From Parerythrobacter_A sp963761775 (GTDB lineage Bacteria; Pseudomonadota; Alphaproteobacteria; Sphingomonadales; Sphingomonadaceae), in the NCBI GenBank assembly GCA_963761775.1, contig CAVXIF010000011.1, positions 62,001 to 126,000 of the forward strand: 64,000 nt of DNA, in the 5' to 3' direction. The notes below the pieces were generated by a model that worked only from the letters and a program-made list of their open reading frames with translations, was not told the origin of the DNA and searched no databases. Both the position numbers and the translations under genes were made by a program. Of this stretch, positions 9,025 through 18,146 are shown piece after piece (within the stretch, counting starts at the first letter, position 1; each line of letters opens with the position of its first letter).

Positions 9025-9627
9025 ATGGCACGAGCGCCCGATGACGTTCCCACACCCGCCACGGCCCCGATGCCTCGCCTGACGGTCAACGACCAGCCGC
9101 TGGAGTTCGAGATGAACCCCGCGACGCCGCTGCTATATGCCTTGCGCGATGCGGCCAACCTGACCGGCACCAAGAACGGCTGCGGTGCGGAGGGCGACGG
9201 CGATTGCGGGGCCTGCATGGTTCTGGTCGATGGCGAAGCGCTGCGCAGCTGCCTCATCACGCTGGCCGAGGCGGAAGGGCGCTTCATTACGACCATCGAA
9301 GGGTTGTCGCGCGACCGCTCGCATCCGGTGCAGCAGGCGATGGTGGCCGAACAGGCGATCCAGTGCGGATTCTGCACGCCCGGCATCGTCATGGCGGGCG
9401 CGGCGCTGATCGCGCGCAATGCCGATCCCAGTGAAGACGATATCAAGGCGGCCATTCCGAACCTGTGCCGCTGCGGGGTCTATCCCCGGCTGGTCCGCGC
9501 CATCCAGCGCGCCGGCAAGGTGGCACGGCGGACCGAAACGATCAGCGCCGCACCCGCACCCGGCATCAGCGCCGAGGACGCGGCGCGGGAAGTGCCTGCC
9601 CTGCGCTCGGGCGCAAACGGCGAGTAG
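9025..9627 (+). CDS. Orphan [2Fe-2S] subunit of the molybdenum hydroxylase (xanthine/isoquinoline oxidase) family
   Basis: A 200-residue protein resembling the small electron-transfer subunit of molybdenum hydroxylases. The N-terminal plant-ferredoxin-like cluster is at NGCGAEGDGDCGACMV. The C-terminal helical domain binds a second cluster through QCGFCTPG and NLCRCGVYPR. The first cluster has seven residues between its first two cysteines, where the family normally has four. No molybdopterin or FAD subunit gene lies on either side: the next gene is a convergent TonB receptor. A shorter start at 9070 (MPRLTVNDQPL) is possible. An Ala/Pro-rich tail follows the second domain. The partner must be encoded elsewhere, or the protein serves another redox role. 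Confidence 0.8.
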   Translation: MARAPDDVPTPATAPMPRLTVNDQPLEFEMNPATPLLYALRDAANLTGTKNGCGAEGDGDCGACMVLVDGEALRSCLITLAEAEGRFITTIEGLSRDRSHPVQQAMVAEQAIQCGFCTPGIVMAGAALIARNADPSEDDIKAAIPNLCRCGVYPRLVRAIQRAGKVARRTETISAAPAPGISAEDAAREVPALRSGANGE

Positions 9628-9630
9628 CGC

Positions 9631-11716
9631 CTAGAGCTTTACGCGGAACCCGACGCGTGCGGTGAACGGATTGCCCGGCTGGATATTGTTGTCGCCATGC
9701 GCGCTGGGGTAATAATCGGCGTCGAACAGGTTTTCGATATTCAGCTGTACCTGCACCGCGTCGGTCACATCGAAATAGGCCGCCGTATCGACCCGCCAAT
9801 AATCGGGCAGCACCACGTTATTGGAGAAGCTGGCGAACTGCTCGCCCTGATGGATCGCGCCAAGGCCGATGGCGAGCCGGTCCGTCAACGTGATGTGGTT
9901 CCATGCGGCGAACTGGTGTTCGGGTAGCTGTTGCAGGCGCGTTCCGGCAGGCGCGAAGTTGCTGGTCGTAGTAATTTCGCCGTCGAGGTAAGTGTAGCCG
10001 ATGCTGCCCGACCAGCCGTCCAGTATCTCGCCCACCAGGCTGACTTCGAACCCTTCGGTGCGTGCTGCCCCGATCTGCACGGTCAGGCCGGTATTGGCCG
10101 GATCGGGACTGGTGGTGTTGGTCCGGTCCAGGCGGAAGGCGGCGGCGGTGAAGAACAGCGATGGGGTGACCAGCCACTTCGCGCCGATTTCGTAATTGGT
10201 GAACTTTTCCGGCTCGAATGCGGCATCGCCCGTCCCCAGGATCAGGAACTGGTCGCCCGCCTGCGGCAGGAAGCTCTCCGCATAGCTGGCATAGAAGGAC
10301 AGCGCGTCCGACGGCTTGTAGACAAGCCCAAAACGCGGGCTGACGAGGTTATCCACCCGGTCCACCAGCGCACCGGAAACGAGGTTCGCGGTTTCAAGGT
10401 CGAAGCGTTCGTAGCGGACGCCCGCCACGATTTCGAACTGGTCGCCAATGGCGATCTGGTCCTGCACATAGGCGGACAGCACGCCGAGTCTGCTGTCGCG
10501 GTCGCGGGCAAGCCCGGTGATGCTGACGGTGGGGAAGGCGAGCCGCTGTTGCAGCGCGACTTCGTTCTGGCTCAACGCGATGGCGAAGCGGCCGTTTCGG
10601 GTGGACTGGTCGGTCGCCTCCACTCCGGCAAGAATGGTATGCTCCAGCGCGCCGGTCGTGACCTTGCCGACGAGGTTCGCCTGACCGATCCAGTTCCGCC
10701 GCTGCGTGAAATCGCGATAGCCGCTCAGCGTGACGCTGGTTCCATCGGTGCCGTTGGGCAGGATGTTGGCATAGAGCTTGTCGTAGTCGGCATATTGCAC
10801 GCTGGCATTGGCGGACAGCGCATCGCTGAACATATGGTTCAGGCGCGCGCGGCCGATATGGACCTTGGCGGTGCGACTCGTTGAAACCGGGCACGCCGAA
10901 GAATGTCTCGTCGAATCCGCGCAAGGGGCCGCCGTCCAGCGAAGGCACGCCGCGATCGGTGACGCGGCGGTCGTCGTCGTAGCTGTAGGTCGCGGTCAGT
11001 GTGGTGTCCGGCCCCAGCGCGGCGGTGACGGTGGGGGACACGCCGATGAAGCGGCCCTCGTAGAACTGACGGTCGTTGTCGAACTCCTCGTAAGTCGCGT
11101 TGAGGCGTGCGCCGAAGTCGTCCCCGACCGGCCGGTTCGCATCGACGGCGACGGAAAGCGCACTGTACTGGTCCACCTGACCCTGCACCGTGGTGAAGGA
11201 GTCCAGCGGATCGGCGGTCTTGCTGACCCGGTTGACCACGCCACCGCCACCGCCGCGCCCGAAAATCAGCGCATTGGCGCCTTTCAGCACTTCGATGCGG
11301 TCGATATTGTACAGGGGGCGGTAATATTGCGCATCGTCGCGCAGGCCGTCGAGATAGAAGTCGGCAGTGCTTTCCTGACCCCGGATGAAGATTTCGTCGC
11401 GATGGCCTTCGCCGCTTTCCAGGCTCACGCCGGGCACATAGCGCAAGGCCTCGCGCAGCTGGGTGATGGCCTGGTCGTCGATCTGGTCGCGGGTGACGAC
11501 GGCGACGGTCTGCGGCACGTTGATGAGCGGGGTGGGGGTCTTGGTGGCGCTGCTGCCGTCGTCGGCGCTGTAGCGATCCTGCGCGCCGGTGATGACGATG
11601 TCTGTCGGCAGATAATCGCGTTCGGGGTCGAGCGTGGTGGCGGTATCTGCGAAGGCGGGAGTCGCCACCATCACCAGGGCGAGAGTCAATGCAGGGGAGG
11701 CGAGGTAGCGGGACAT
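9631..11716 (-). pseudogene. TonB-dependent siderophore receptor, frameshifted once as sequenced
   Basis: An outer-membrane receptor of the ferric-siderophore type (FhuA/FhuE-like), about 694 residues if repaired. A signal peptide (MSRYLASPALTLALVMVATP, then AFADT) is followed by a TonB-box-like DIVITGA, a plug domain (NVPQTVAVVTRDQI, ALRYVPGVSLESGEG, YNIDRIEVLKG) and a beta-barrel ending in GFRVKL. The frame breaks near 10881: the upstream frame reads GVPGFNE and the downstream frame resumes SRTAKVHIGRARLNHMFSD. The length of 2086 bases fits one extra base. A Fur-like box lies 11 bases before the start, consistent with iron-repressed siderophore uptake. The call of siderophore rather than another ligand rests on family resemblance. 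Confidence 0.87.
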
Positions 11717-11726
11717 GGCGACTTTC

Positions 11727-11741
11727 TGCGAATGATTCTCA
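11727..11741 (-). promoter_or_regulatory. Fur-like operator upstream of the TonB receptor
   Basis: On the minus strand this reads TGAGAATCATTCGCA. It matches the 7-1-7 Fur consensus TGATAATNATTATCA at 11 of 14 defined positions by eye. It lies 11 bases before the receptor ATG, a usual place for iron repression. Alphaproteobacteria may use Fur, Mur or Irr variants, so the regulator identity is inference. Confidence 0.45.
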
Positions 11742-11758
11742 AGTTGTGTGAGCCTGCT

Positions 11759-11777
11759 ATTGCGAGGTATTCGCAAT
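11759..11777. promoter_or_regulatory. Inverted repeat in the TonB receptor / arsC intergenic region
   Basis: ATTGCGA-GGTAT-TCGCAAT is a perfect 7-base inverted repeat with a 5-base centre. It lies 43 bases upstream of the TonB receptor start and 75 bases upstream of arsC, which diverge from this region. It has no T-run, so it looks like an operator rather than a terminator. No regulator is suggested by the sequence. Confidence 0.35.
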
Positions 11778-11851
11778 TGCAACCGCTATTGTGGTTCTGG
11801 CCTAAACTTCCCTAAACTTCCGCCTTTCCGAAGCGGCGAAAGAAGGTTCCG

Positions 11852-12196
11852 ATGAAGGCAACGATCTGGCACAATCCCGGCTGCGGCACGTCCCGCAAAA
11901 CGCTCGCAATCCTAGAGGAGCAGGGCGATATGGACCTGACCGTGGTGCGCTATCTCGATGATCCGCCGACCGCCGAAAAGCTGGCCGGGCTTTATGCCGC
12001 CGCCGGTCTGACGCCGCAGCAGGGCCTGCGCCTGCGCGGCACCGACGCGGCGGAGCGCGGACTGCCCGATGCCGATGCTGCGACCGTGCTGGCGGCGATG
12101 GCGGCGGACCCCATACTGATTGAACGCCCCTTGGTGGAAACCGAAAAAGGCGTGCGTTTGTGCCGTCCCCAGGATGTCGTGCGCGAGATACTCTAA
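11852..12196 (+). CDS. arsC: Glutaredoxin-type arsenate reductase ArsC
   Basis: A 114-residue thioredoxin-fold protein of the ArsC/Spx family. Near the N-terminus IWHNPGCGTSRKTLAIL holds the catalytic cysteine in the CGTSR loop. RYLDDPPTAEKL and PILIERPLVET, which precede the conserved C-terminal helix, match ArsC. It reduces arsenate to arsenite using glutathione and glutaredoxin. No arsR, arsB or acr3 gene is adjacent, so it may be a housekeeping YfgD-type member. Its stop overlaps by 4 bases with the convergent MFS gene. Confidence 0.88.
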   Translation: MKATIWHNPGCGTSRKTLAILEEQGDMDLTVVRYLDDPPTAEKLAGLYAAAGLTPQQGLRLRGTDAAERGLPDADAATVLAAMAADPILIERPLVETEKGVRLCRPQDVVREIL

Positions 12197-13539
12197 TCGT
12201 CCTGCGTAGCCTGCGCATCGTGCTGCAGCGCGCCCCAGCCATGCACGAACACGGCAAGGCACAGCGCCACGATCAGGCCGAAGCCCAGCCAGTCCGAATG
12301 GCCGTATAGCCACACGCCCAGCGCCGGTGCGAAGACAAAGGCTGCACCGGTGACGGAAGCGACCACACCCGATGCCTCGCCCTGCTCGTTGCGTTTGACC
12401 GCCAGCGATGCGCCGGCGTTGAAGCCGGGGCGGAACAGGCCGAAGCCGAGCGAGGCGATCGAGTAGCCCAGCGCGATCAGGTGCAGTTGTTGTGCGACCG
12501 CCAGCATCACCGTGCCGCCCGCACCCAGCGCCACGCCCGACAGTGTCGCCGCACGCGGACCAAGGCCGAAGCGGGGAATGACACCCCACTGCGCCAGCAA
12601 CGTCGCAAACGCGCCACTCATCAGCACCAGCGCGACCGGTCCGGTGCCTGCCTCGGGCGTAGCGCGCAGGCCCAGCCGGTCCAGCACGAGGAAGCCGATA
12701 ATGCCGAACAGGGCCGCCTGCGCATGGCCGCCCAGCAGCCCGGCGATAGTCCACGGCCGCAAGCGCGGCTCCCACCAGCCCAGCTTTTCGGGCAAGGTAT
12801 CCTCTTCGCTTTCGCCCACGTCTTTCGACGCTCCGCTGTCGCGCGTCGATCCCGATCCATAGGGCGCATCGTACGCCGTGCTGCGGGTGGCGAATTGCGG
12901 CTCGTCGTTCGGCAGCCTGATGCGCAAGGCGACAAGCGCAACGAGGCCGAACAGCCCGAAACCGACAAACGGCCCGACCAGCGCCTGCGGCCCGTCGCCC
13001 CATACCAGCAAGGGCGCAAGCGCCGGCCCGATTGCGGTGCCGAGGCCGAAGCTGGAGGCGATGAGGCTCAACGCCTGCGTCCGCTCGGCGCGCGATGTAC
13101 GGCTGGCGACATAGGCCTGCACCGCCGGGGGCGCAGCCGATCCGAACCCGCCATACAATGCGCGGAACACGGCAAAGGCCAGCAGGGTCCATGTCGCGGT
13201 CAGCAAGCCGCTCAGCCCCAGCCACAGCACAATCGCGCACAGGCCGAACGAGGTGATGAACCCGACCAGCCCAAGCGCCATCATCGCCTTGCGTCCGCGC
13301 CGGTCCGACCGCCGCGCCCAAAGCGGCGCGCACACCACCCACAGCAGGGCGGACCAGCTATAGGCCAGGCTGATCCAGACATCGTCGACCTGCAGGGCGG
13401 TACCGATGGACGGCATCACCGAATGCATCGCGGTATTGCCCGCCGCCGTTGTCAGCATCACCGCAAACAGCAGGATCATGCGCCCCCGCGATATGGCGCG
13501 CGGGGCAGGGTTGAAGGAGGGGTCGGGTGCGCTGTTCAT
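12193..13539 (-). CDS. Major facilitator superfamily transporter
   Basis: A 448-residue membrane protein with about twelve helices. The loop between helices 2 and 3 has the MFS signature in the form APLWARRSDRRGRKAMM. A long charged cytoplasmic loop (about residues 210-245, NDEPQFATRSTAYDAPYG onward) separates the two six-helix halves. Overall similarity is to drug-proton antiporters, but the substrate is not readable. The N-terminus before MILLFAVML is short and Pro-rich. Confidence 0.88.
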   Translation of the reverse strand: MNSAPDPSFNPAPRAISRGRMILLFAVMLTTAAGNTAMHSVMPSIGTALQVDDVWISLAYSWSALLWVVCAPLWARRSDRRGRKAMMALGLVGFITSFGLCAIVLWLGLSGLLTATWTLLAFAVFRALYGGFGSAAPPAVQAYVASRTSRAERTQALSLIASSFGLGTAIGPALAPLLVWGDGPQALVGPFVGFGLFGLVALVALRIRLPNDEPQFATRSTAYDAPYGSGSTRDSGASKDVGESEEDTLPEKLGWWEPRLRPWTIAGLLGGHAQAALFGIIGFLVLDRLGLRATPEAGTGPVALVLMSGAFATLLAQWGVIPRFGLGPRAATLSGVALGAGGTVMLAVAQQLHLIALGYSIASLGFGLFRPGFNAGASLAVKRNEQGEASGVVASVTGAAFVFAPALGVWLYGHSDWLGFGLIVALCLAVFVHGWGALQHDAQATQDD

Positions 13540-13652
13540 GCGCAGCCGCCGCTACGCCGTGCAGGCAGGACGCGCAACGATGCTTGCGCAATTGCTCCGA
13601 TTTTGCGACCTGCTGTGCTCCTCCCCACATTCCAAGATGAAGAGGCCGACCC

Positions 13653-14273
13653 TTGTCCGACGCCGATACCCTGCCGCGCCGCCGAACCCTGAAAAGCCGG
13701 GCAACCCGCTTGCTGGGCCAGTGGGGCGTCTTCCTGCGCGGCTTTATCGAACATCCGCGCATGGTCGGTTCGGTCATTCCGTCCTCGCGCGCCACCATCG
13801 AAGCGATGCTGGCACCGGTGGACTGGGAGCATTGCGACCTGTTCGTGGAATACGGCCCCGGCGTGGGCACGTTCTGCTTTCCGGTGCTGGAACGGATGCG
13901 CGGCGATGCGGCGCTGATCGTAATCGACACCAACCCGCTGTTCGTGGACTACCTCAACAAGACCGTCGCCGACAGTCGCTTTACCGCCGTGTTGGGGTCC
14001 GCCGAAAGGGTCGAAGAGATCATCGCGGCACACGGTCACGACCACGCAGACTACGTGCTGTCGGGCCTGCCGTTCTCGACCCTTCCCGCTGGCGTGGGCG
14101 AGGAGATCGCGGCGGCGACACACCGTGTCCTGCGCAAGGGCGGCGGGTTCCTGGTCTATCAGTTCACCGCCGCGTGCCGCACCTTCATGGCCCCGCATTT
14201 CAAGCGGATCGACACCGGGTTCTCGCTCTGGAACGTGCTGCCCTGCAAGCTGTTCTGGGGCTGGAAAGCCTAG
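13653..14273 (+). CDS. SAM-dependent methyltransferase resembling phospholipid N-methyltransferase (PmtA-like)
   Basis: A 206-residue class I methyltransferase. FLRGFIEHPRMVGSVIPSS is the N-terminal signature seen in PmtA-type phospholipid N-methyltransferases. It is followed by the SAM loop FVEYGPGVGTF (about 64-74), IVIDTNPLFVDYL and YVLSGLPFSTLP. PmtA converts phosphatidylethanolamine to its methylated forms and phosphatidylcholine at the inner membrane, and works as a peripheral protein. The start is TTG, with AAGAGG 7 bases upstream. A ribosomal RNA-type methyltransferase is less likely given the motif after the SAM site. Substrate assignment is by family resemblance only. Confidence 0.75.
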   Translation: MSDADTLPRRRTLKSRATRLLGQWGVFLRGFIEHPRMVGSVIPSSRATIEAMLAPVDWEHCDLFVEYGPGVGTFCFPVLERMRGDAALIVIDTNPLFVDYLNKTVADSRFTAVLGSAERVEEIIAAHGHDHADYVLSGLPFSTLPAGVGEEIAAATHRVLRKGGGFLVYQFTAACRTFMAPHFKRIDTGFSLWNVLPCKLFWGWKA

Positions 14274-14278
14274 CGCAC

Positions 14279-15130
14279 TTACTCGAACGTCTCGCGCACG
14301 GTCGCCGCATCATCGCCGCTTAGCTGGCGATAGATCGCGAGCACCACGACGGTCAGCACCATTGTCAGCGCAGCGCCCGTCGCCGCACCTACGAAGCCGT
14401 TCCCGATCAATGCTGCCTGCGCGCCCATCAGCGCAAATATCGCGCCGGTGACGAGCGATATTACGCTGCTGATAACGATGATAGGCGATGAGCAGCAGGA
14501 TGAGGAACGCGAAGATCCGCACGCTGTTGCCCTTGGTGGCGCGCCATGAAGCCTTCAGCGCCGCAACGGGGTTCTTCAACCGCGTGTGCGCGAATACGGC
14601 GGACACCAGCGAGAACTTTACGTAGACATAGAGGATCGCGACCAGTGCCGTTACGAAAGCCATGAACCCGACAATCGCGACCAGCGCCTGCACCCCGGTT
14701 GCGCTGACGGCACCGGCTCAACGCGATGGCCACTGCGAAGATTGCGCCGAATATCAGCGCCGGCCAGCAACTGGCTGGCGATGAACGGCAGGAACAGCGC
14801 CGCCGCAATGCCGAGCGCCTGTCCCAGCGTATGATCTGAACGTCCCGAAAGCAGGACCATCAATCCAAGGGTCCCGATCGCCTGAGCGACTGCAATCAGC
14901 ACGAACGCCCACCACGCGCCGGCAAGATATTCGGTCAGGATTGCCACCATCTGTTCCGAACCCGGCTGGCCACCACCCATCTGCATGGTCGCCAGTTCGG
15001 GCGGCAGGAACAGCATCAGCGCGAAATTGGGCAGGAAGAAGAACACCGCCGCAACGGTCAGGACCACCGTACGGTTGGCGGACAGCATCGCCGTCGTCTG
15101 GTTCCAGGCAAGCCCGGTGTCGAGTTTCAT
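14279..15130 (-). pseudogene. Multi-spanning membrane protein (GPDPase membrane-domain-like), three frameshifts as sequenced
   Basis: Begins MKLDTGLAWNQTTAMLSANR and would give about 283 residues with roughly seven membrane helices. The frame changes near 14758, near 14720 and near 14480. After the repairs the pieces join as LLAG/LIFGAIFAVAIALS, then AVSATGVQALVAIVGFMA, then LLLIAY/IVISSVISLVTGAIF, ending RETFE. Three extra bases leave a length divisible by three, which fits. LKNPVAALKASWRATKGN resembles the membrane domain found beside glycerophosphodiester phosphodiesterases, a family with no firm role by itself. Hydrophobicity is well preserved across all breaks, arguing for sequence errors over decay. 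Confidence 0.7.
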
Positions 15131-15205
15131 GGCAGGGTTCCCCAAATGCGTCTGGCGCTCCATGCCCTCTTGCACAGCGCGACGGAACCCCCCACGATAT
15201 TTGCC

Positions 15206-15907
15206 ATGCCGCTTCAATCCGCCACTGTATCGCCTTCGTCGATCAAGCCGGTGCGCGCGACGCCCGAACTGGTCAGCGAAACACGACGCATTGGCTATCG
15301 CGACGCGCTGGCACAAATGGAAGCGCGCAACACTGCCATCGGTGCGGGCGAGGCGCGCGAGCTGGTCTGGTTGCTGGAGCATCCGCCCGTCTACACCGCA
15401 GGCACCAGCGCCTCCGCTGACGAACTGCTCGATCCGCGTTTCGACGTGGTCGAGGCGGGCCGGGGCGGGCGCTACACCTATCACGGACCGGGCCAGCGCA
15501 TCGGCTATGTCCTGCTCGATCTGGCGCAGCGCAATCGCGACGTGCGCCATTACGTCCATTGCCTCGAAGCCTGGGTCATTGCGACATTGCGCGATTTCGG
15601 TGTCGAGGCATGGCGGGCCGAAGGGCGGGTCGGCATCTGGACCGGCGCGCCCGACGGGGGAGAAGCGAAGATCGGGGCTATCGGCGTGCGCATCCGCCGT
15701 TGGGTGACGATGCACGGCTTCTCGGTAAACCTCGATCCGGACCTGTCGCATTTTACCGGCATCGTGCCATGCGGCATCGGCGATTTCGGCGTGACCAGTC
15801 TTGCAGCAAAGGGCGTGGCGTGTTCTGCCGCGCAATGGGATGCGGCATTGACCGCGCGCCTCGAAGACTTTCTGGATGAGTTGGCGGCTGGCGAAAGAGG
15901 GACATAA
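15206..15907 (+). CDS. lipB: Lipoyl(octanoyl) transferase LipB
   Basis: A 233-residue LipB, which moves octanoyl from acyl carrier protein to lipoyl domains of 2-oxoacid dehydrogenases and the glycine cleavage system. Conserved pieces: LLEHPPVYTAGTSASADELL, GRGGRYTYHGPGQRIGY, the catalytic Lys in GEAKIGAIGVR and the catalytic Cys in GIVPCGI. The start chosen is ATG at 15206 (MPLQSATVSPSS); an upstream ATG at 15146 would add 20 residues that do not look conserved. The small lipoprotein gene begins 2 bases after its stop. Confidence 0.95.
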   Translation: MPLQSATVSPSSIKPVRATPELVSETRRIGYRDALAQMEARNTAIGAGEARELVWLLEHPPVYTAGTSASADELLDPRFDVVEAGRGGRYTYHGPGQRIGYVLLDLAQRNRDVRHYVHCLEAWVIATLRDFGVEAWRAEGRVGIWTGAPDGGEAKIGAIGVRIRRWVTMHGFSVNLDPDLSHFTGIVPCGIGDFGVTSLAAKGVACSAAQWDAALTARLEDFLDELAAGERGT

Positions 15908-15909
15908 TT

Positions 15910-16188
15910 ATGGTTAAAGGCTTGCGGATCGCCAAAGGGGCAGCTTTGCTCGCCAGCGCGGCCATACTGGTATCGTGCAGCGGCAATAGCGAAGCCGACA
16001 CTGGCGCGGACGGAGAACCTGCCGTTACTGCCGAAATCCTCGACCGCACTATCACCGACGACATGCTTGCTTACGAAACCGCACAAATCGGCGGACCGCG
16101 ATTAAGCGAAGAGGGCGGGGAAACAGGTGAAGAGGAAACCGAAGCGGAAGAGGTTGCGGCAGAAGAAAGCGGCGACGAGGGCGAATAA
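15910..16188 (+). CDS. Small acidic lipoprotein of unknown function
   Basis: A 92-residue protein with a lipoprotein signal: a basic N-terminus (MVKGLRIAKGAA), a hydrophobic stretch and a lipobox ending in the Cys of ILVSCSG at about residue 23. After cleavage the mature part is short and strongly acidic, the last 25 residues being mostly Glu with a few Gly and Ala. No domain is recognised. Its start follows lipB by 2 bases, so the two are probably co-transcribed, although a functional link is not evident. Confidence 0.7.
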   Translation: MVKGLRIAKGAALLASAAILVSCSGNSEADTGADGEPAVTAEILDRTITDDMLAYETAQIGGPRLSEEGGETGEEETEAEEVAAEESGDEGE

Positions 16189-16209
16189 CGTCCGCGCCTG
16201 ATAGAAGCG

Positions 16210-16960
16210 TCAGGCAGCGATTCGCGCCCGGCCTTCTGTTGTTTCCGGTTGGGACTGGCATTCAGCAAAGGCCGCATTGATTGCCTTGACCTGACGAGGA
16301 TTGCTCGCCGCGATGCCGGTGAAACCGTCCTGCATCGCCGCGCTTGCTGTTTCCGCCATAGTCCACCGTATCCACCGCCATCACCTTCAGCGCTTTTGCG
16401 AGCAGCAGCGTCTGCGAGCGAACATGGCGCAGCGGGTCGATCAGGTTGCCATCCGCGTCGTGTGTGCGCGTGGCACCGATGCCGCGCGCGACATTCGCCG
16501 CATCCCACATCAACGCCGCCAGACGCGGTTGCTCGTCCTGCGCAAGGACCGGAATAGTCAGCGCGGCGGCGGGCGTCTCACCAAGCTGGAGCGCGATTTT
16601 CGTCGTGTTGTGCGCGATGCCATGCGCCTGTTCCAGCTCGTAGAGTTCCGAAACAAGCTGCCGGACATGATCGCTGCCAGCGACGGCCGACAGGACGATA
16701 CCGTCGGGCTTGCCGGTCATCGCATGCGCCAGGGTCTCGCGCCACATGGGCGTATTAACCGGGCCGATTTGCGTCCAACGCGCAAACGCCGCGTTGGAAT
16801 GATCGCGCAACCATTGCACCACCGGCGTATCCACCATGTCCGCCGCCGTTTCGCCGACATGCAAGGGAGGGATTTCCACGACGATGGCATCGGCCCCGAC
16901 TTGCGGTGCCTTGGCCAGCTTCGTCGCGTTGTCGCCTTCTATGAAAAGCCATGATCGCAT
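16210..16960 (-). pseudogene. HpcH/HpaI-family CoA-ester lyase (CitE-like), frameshifted once as sequenced
   Basis: A TIM-barrel lyase related to citrate lyase beta and malyl- or citramalyl-CoA lyases. MRSWLFIEGDNATKLAKA at the N-terminus corresponds to the family's R-S-x-L-F-x-P start, and VRSQTLLLAKAL and AVDTVD lie near the end of the barrel. The frame shifts near 16358. The continuing frame reads GFTGIAASNPRQVKAINAAF, the usual C-terminal 'GFTGK.AIHPxQ' region, and ends QPETTEGRARIAA at 16210. The length of 751 bases fits one extra base. At about 250 residues it is a little short for the family. GIAASNP in place of the common GK-AIHP is a deviation, so the substrate is uncertain. Confidence 0.75.
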
Positions 16961-16995
16961 GGCGTGCGCAATAGCGCGCAGGCGTTAAGGGTTGC

Positions 16996-18099
16996 TTAGT
17001 CCGCCTTTGCGTCTCCCATCGCCGGATAGTCGATATATCCCGCTGGGCCGGGCAGGTACCAGCTTTGCGGGACATTCACGTTCTCCGCCCACTTTGCGCC
17101 CGCCTGTATACGCTGTGCCAAATCGGGGTTCGAGATATAGGGTCGCCCGAACGCCACCGCATCGCATTTCCCCGCCTCGATATCCGCCGTGGCCTGCGCG
17201 GCATCATAGTCGCTGTTCAGCACCAATGCGCCCGAATACACATCGCGGATCATCGGGCTTTGCTTGGGCACATCAGTCGCGCCGAACGTGCCTTTCGGAC
17301 CGGGTTCGCGCAATTCGAGAAACGCGAGACCCAAATCTTCGACTACCTGCGCAGCAGCGGCGAATGTCGTGGCCGGATCGCTATCGTCGCAGCCTTGTGT
17401 TTCGCCATTGGGGCTGAGGCGCACCGAGACGCGGTCCGCGCCCCAGACATCGCACAACGCGATCAGCACTTCGCGCAGGAAGCGCACGCGGTTATCGGCA
17501 GGCCCGCCATAGGCATCGTCGCGCAGATTGGTGCTGTCGCGCAGGAATTGATCGACCAGATAGCCGTTCGCGCCGTGCAGCTGCACGCCGTCGAAGCCGG
17601 CAGTCTTGGCGTTCTTCGCCGCATGGCGGTAATCCTCGACCACGCGCGCAATCTCTTCGGTGGAGAGTGCGCGGGCAGGTTCGTAATCCTTGCGCCCCTC
17701 GAAGGTGTGTGCGTGGCCGGGCGCGGTGGTGGCGCTGGGCGAAACGGGTGCCACACCGCTCAGGAAATCGGGATGCACCAGGCGGCCCATGTGCCACATC
17801 TGCAACACGATCTGGCCGCCTTCGTCATGGACGCCCTGCGTGACCGGCTTCCACGCCTCGACCTGCTCGGCGCTCCAGATGCCGGGCGCGGCGGGCCAGC
17901 CCAGACCTTCGACGCTGATACCCGTCGCCTCGCTAATAATGAGGCCGGCATTGGCGCGCTGGCGGTAATAGGTCGCCATCATGTCGTTCGGTACATTGCC
18001 CGGCATGGTCGCCCGCCCGCGCGTCAGCGGCGCCATCAGGATACGGTTCTTCGCTTCGATTGCGCCGAGTTTCAGCGGTTGGAACAGCGTGTCGGACAT
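16996..18099 (-). CDS. NADH:flavin oxidoreductase of the old yellow enzyme family (NemA-like)
   Basis: A 367-residue FMN-dependent ene-reductase. It begins MSDTLFQPLKLGAIEAKNRI with MAPLTRGRA, then ISEATGISVEG, and the active-site segment FDGVQLHGANGYLVDQFL. It ends with the FMN-phosphate region CDAVAFGRPYISNPDL. These match enzymes that reduce activated C=C bonds, such as N-ethylmaleimide or 2-cyclohexenone. A long upstream open frame exists, but similarity begins exactly at this ATG. Biological substrate unknown; roles in detoxifying electrophiles are common for the family. Confidence 0.92.
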   Translation of the reverse strand: MSDTLFQPLKLGAIEAKNRILMAPLTRGRATMPGNVPNDMMATYYRQRANAGLIISEATGISVEGLGWPAAPGIWSAEQVEAWKPVTQGVHDEGGQIVLQMWHMGRLVHPDFLSGVAPVSPSATTAPGHAHTFEGRKDYEPARALSTEEIARVVEDYRHAAKNAKTAGFDGVQLHGANGYLVDQFLRDSTNLRDDAYGGPADNRVRFLREVLIALCDVWGADRVSVRLSPNGETQGCDDSDPATTFAAAAQVVEDLGLAFLELREPGPKGTFGATDVPKQSPMIRDVYSGALVLNSDYDAAQATADIEAGKCDAVAFGRPYISNPDLAQRIQAGAKWAENVNVPQSWYLPGPAGYIDYPAMGDAKAD

Positions 18100-18146
18100 A
18101 GTTTCGTGTCTTTCGGTCGTATTGCGAGGAGGGAGTAGCGCGTCAT

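Noticed and set aside
16194..16216. Inverted repeat GCCTGA / TCAGGC between the lipoprotein and the CoA lyase genes considered as a two-way terminator
   Set aside because: The stem is only 6 bases, there is no T-run, and it overlaps the CoA lyase stop codon.
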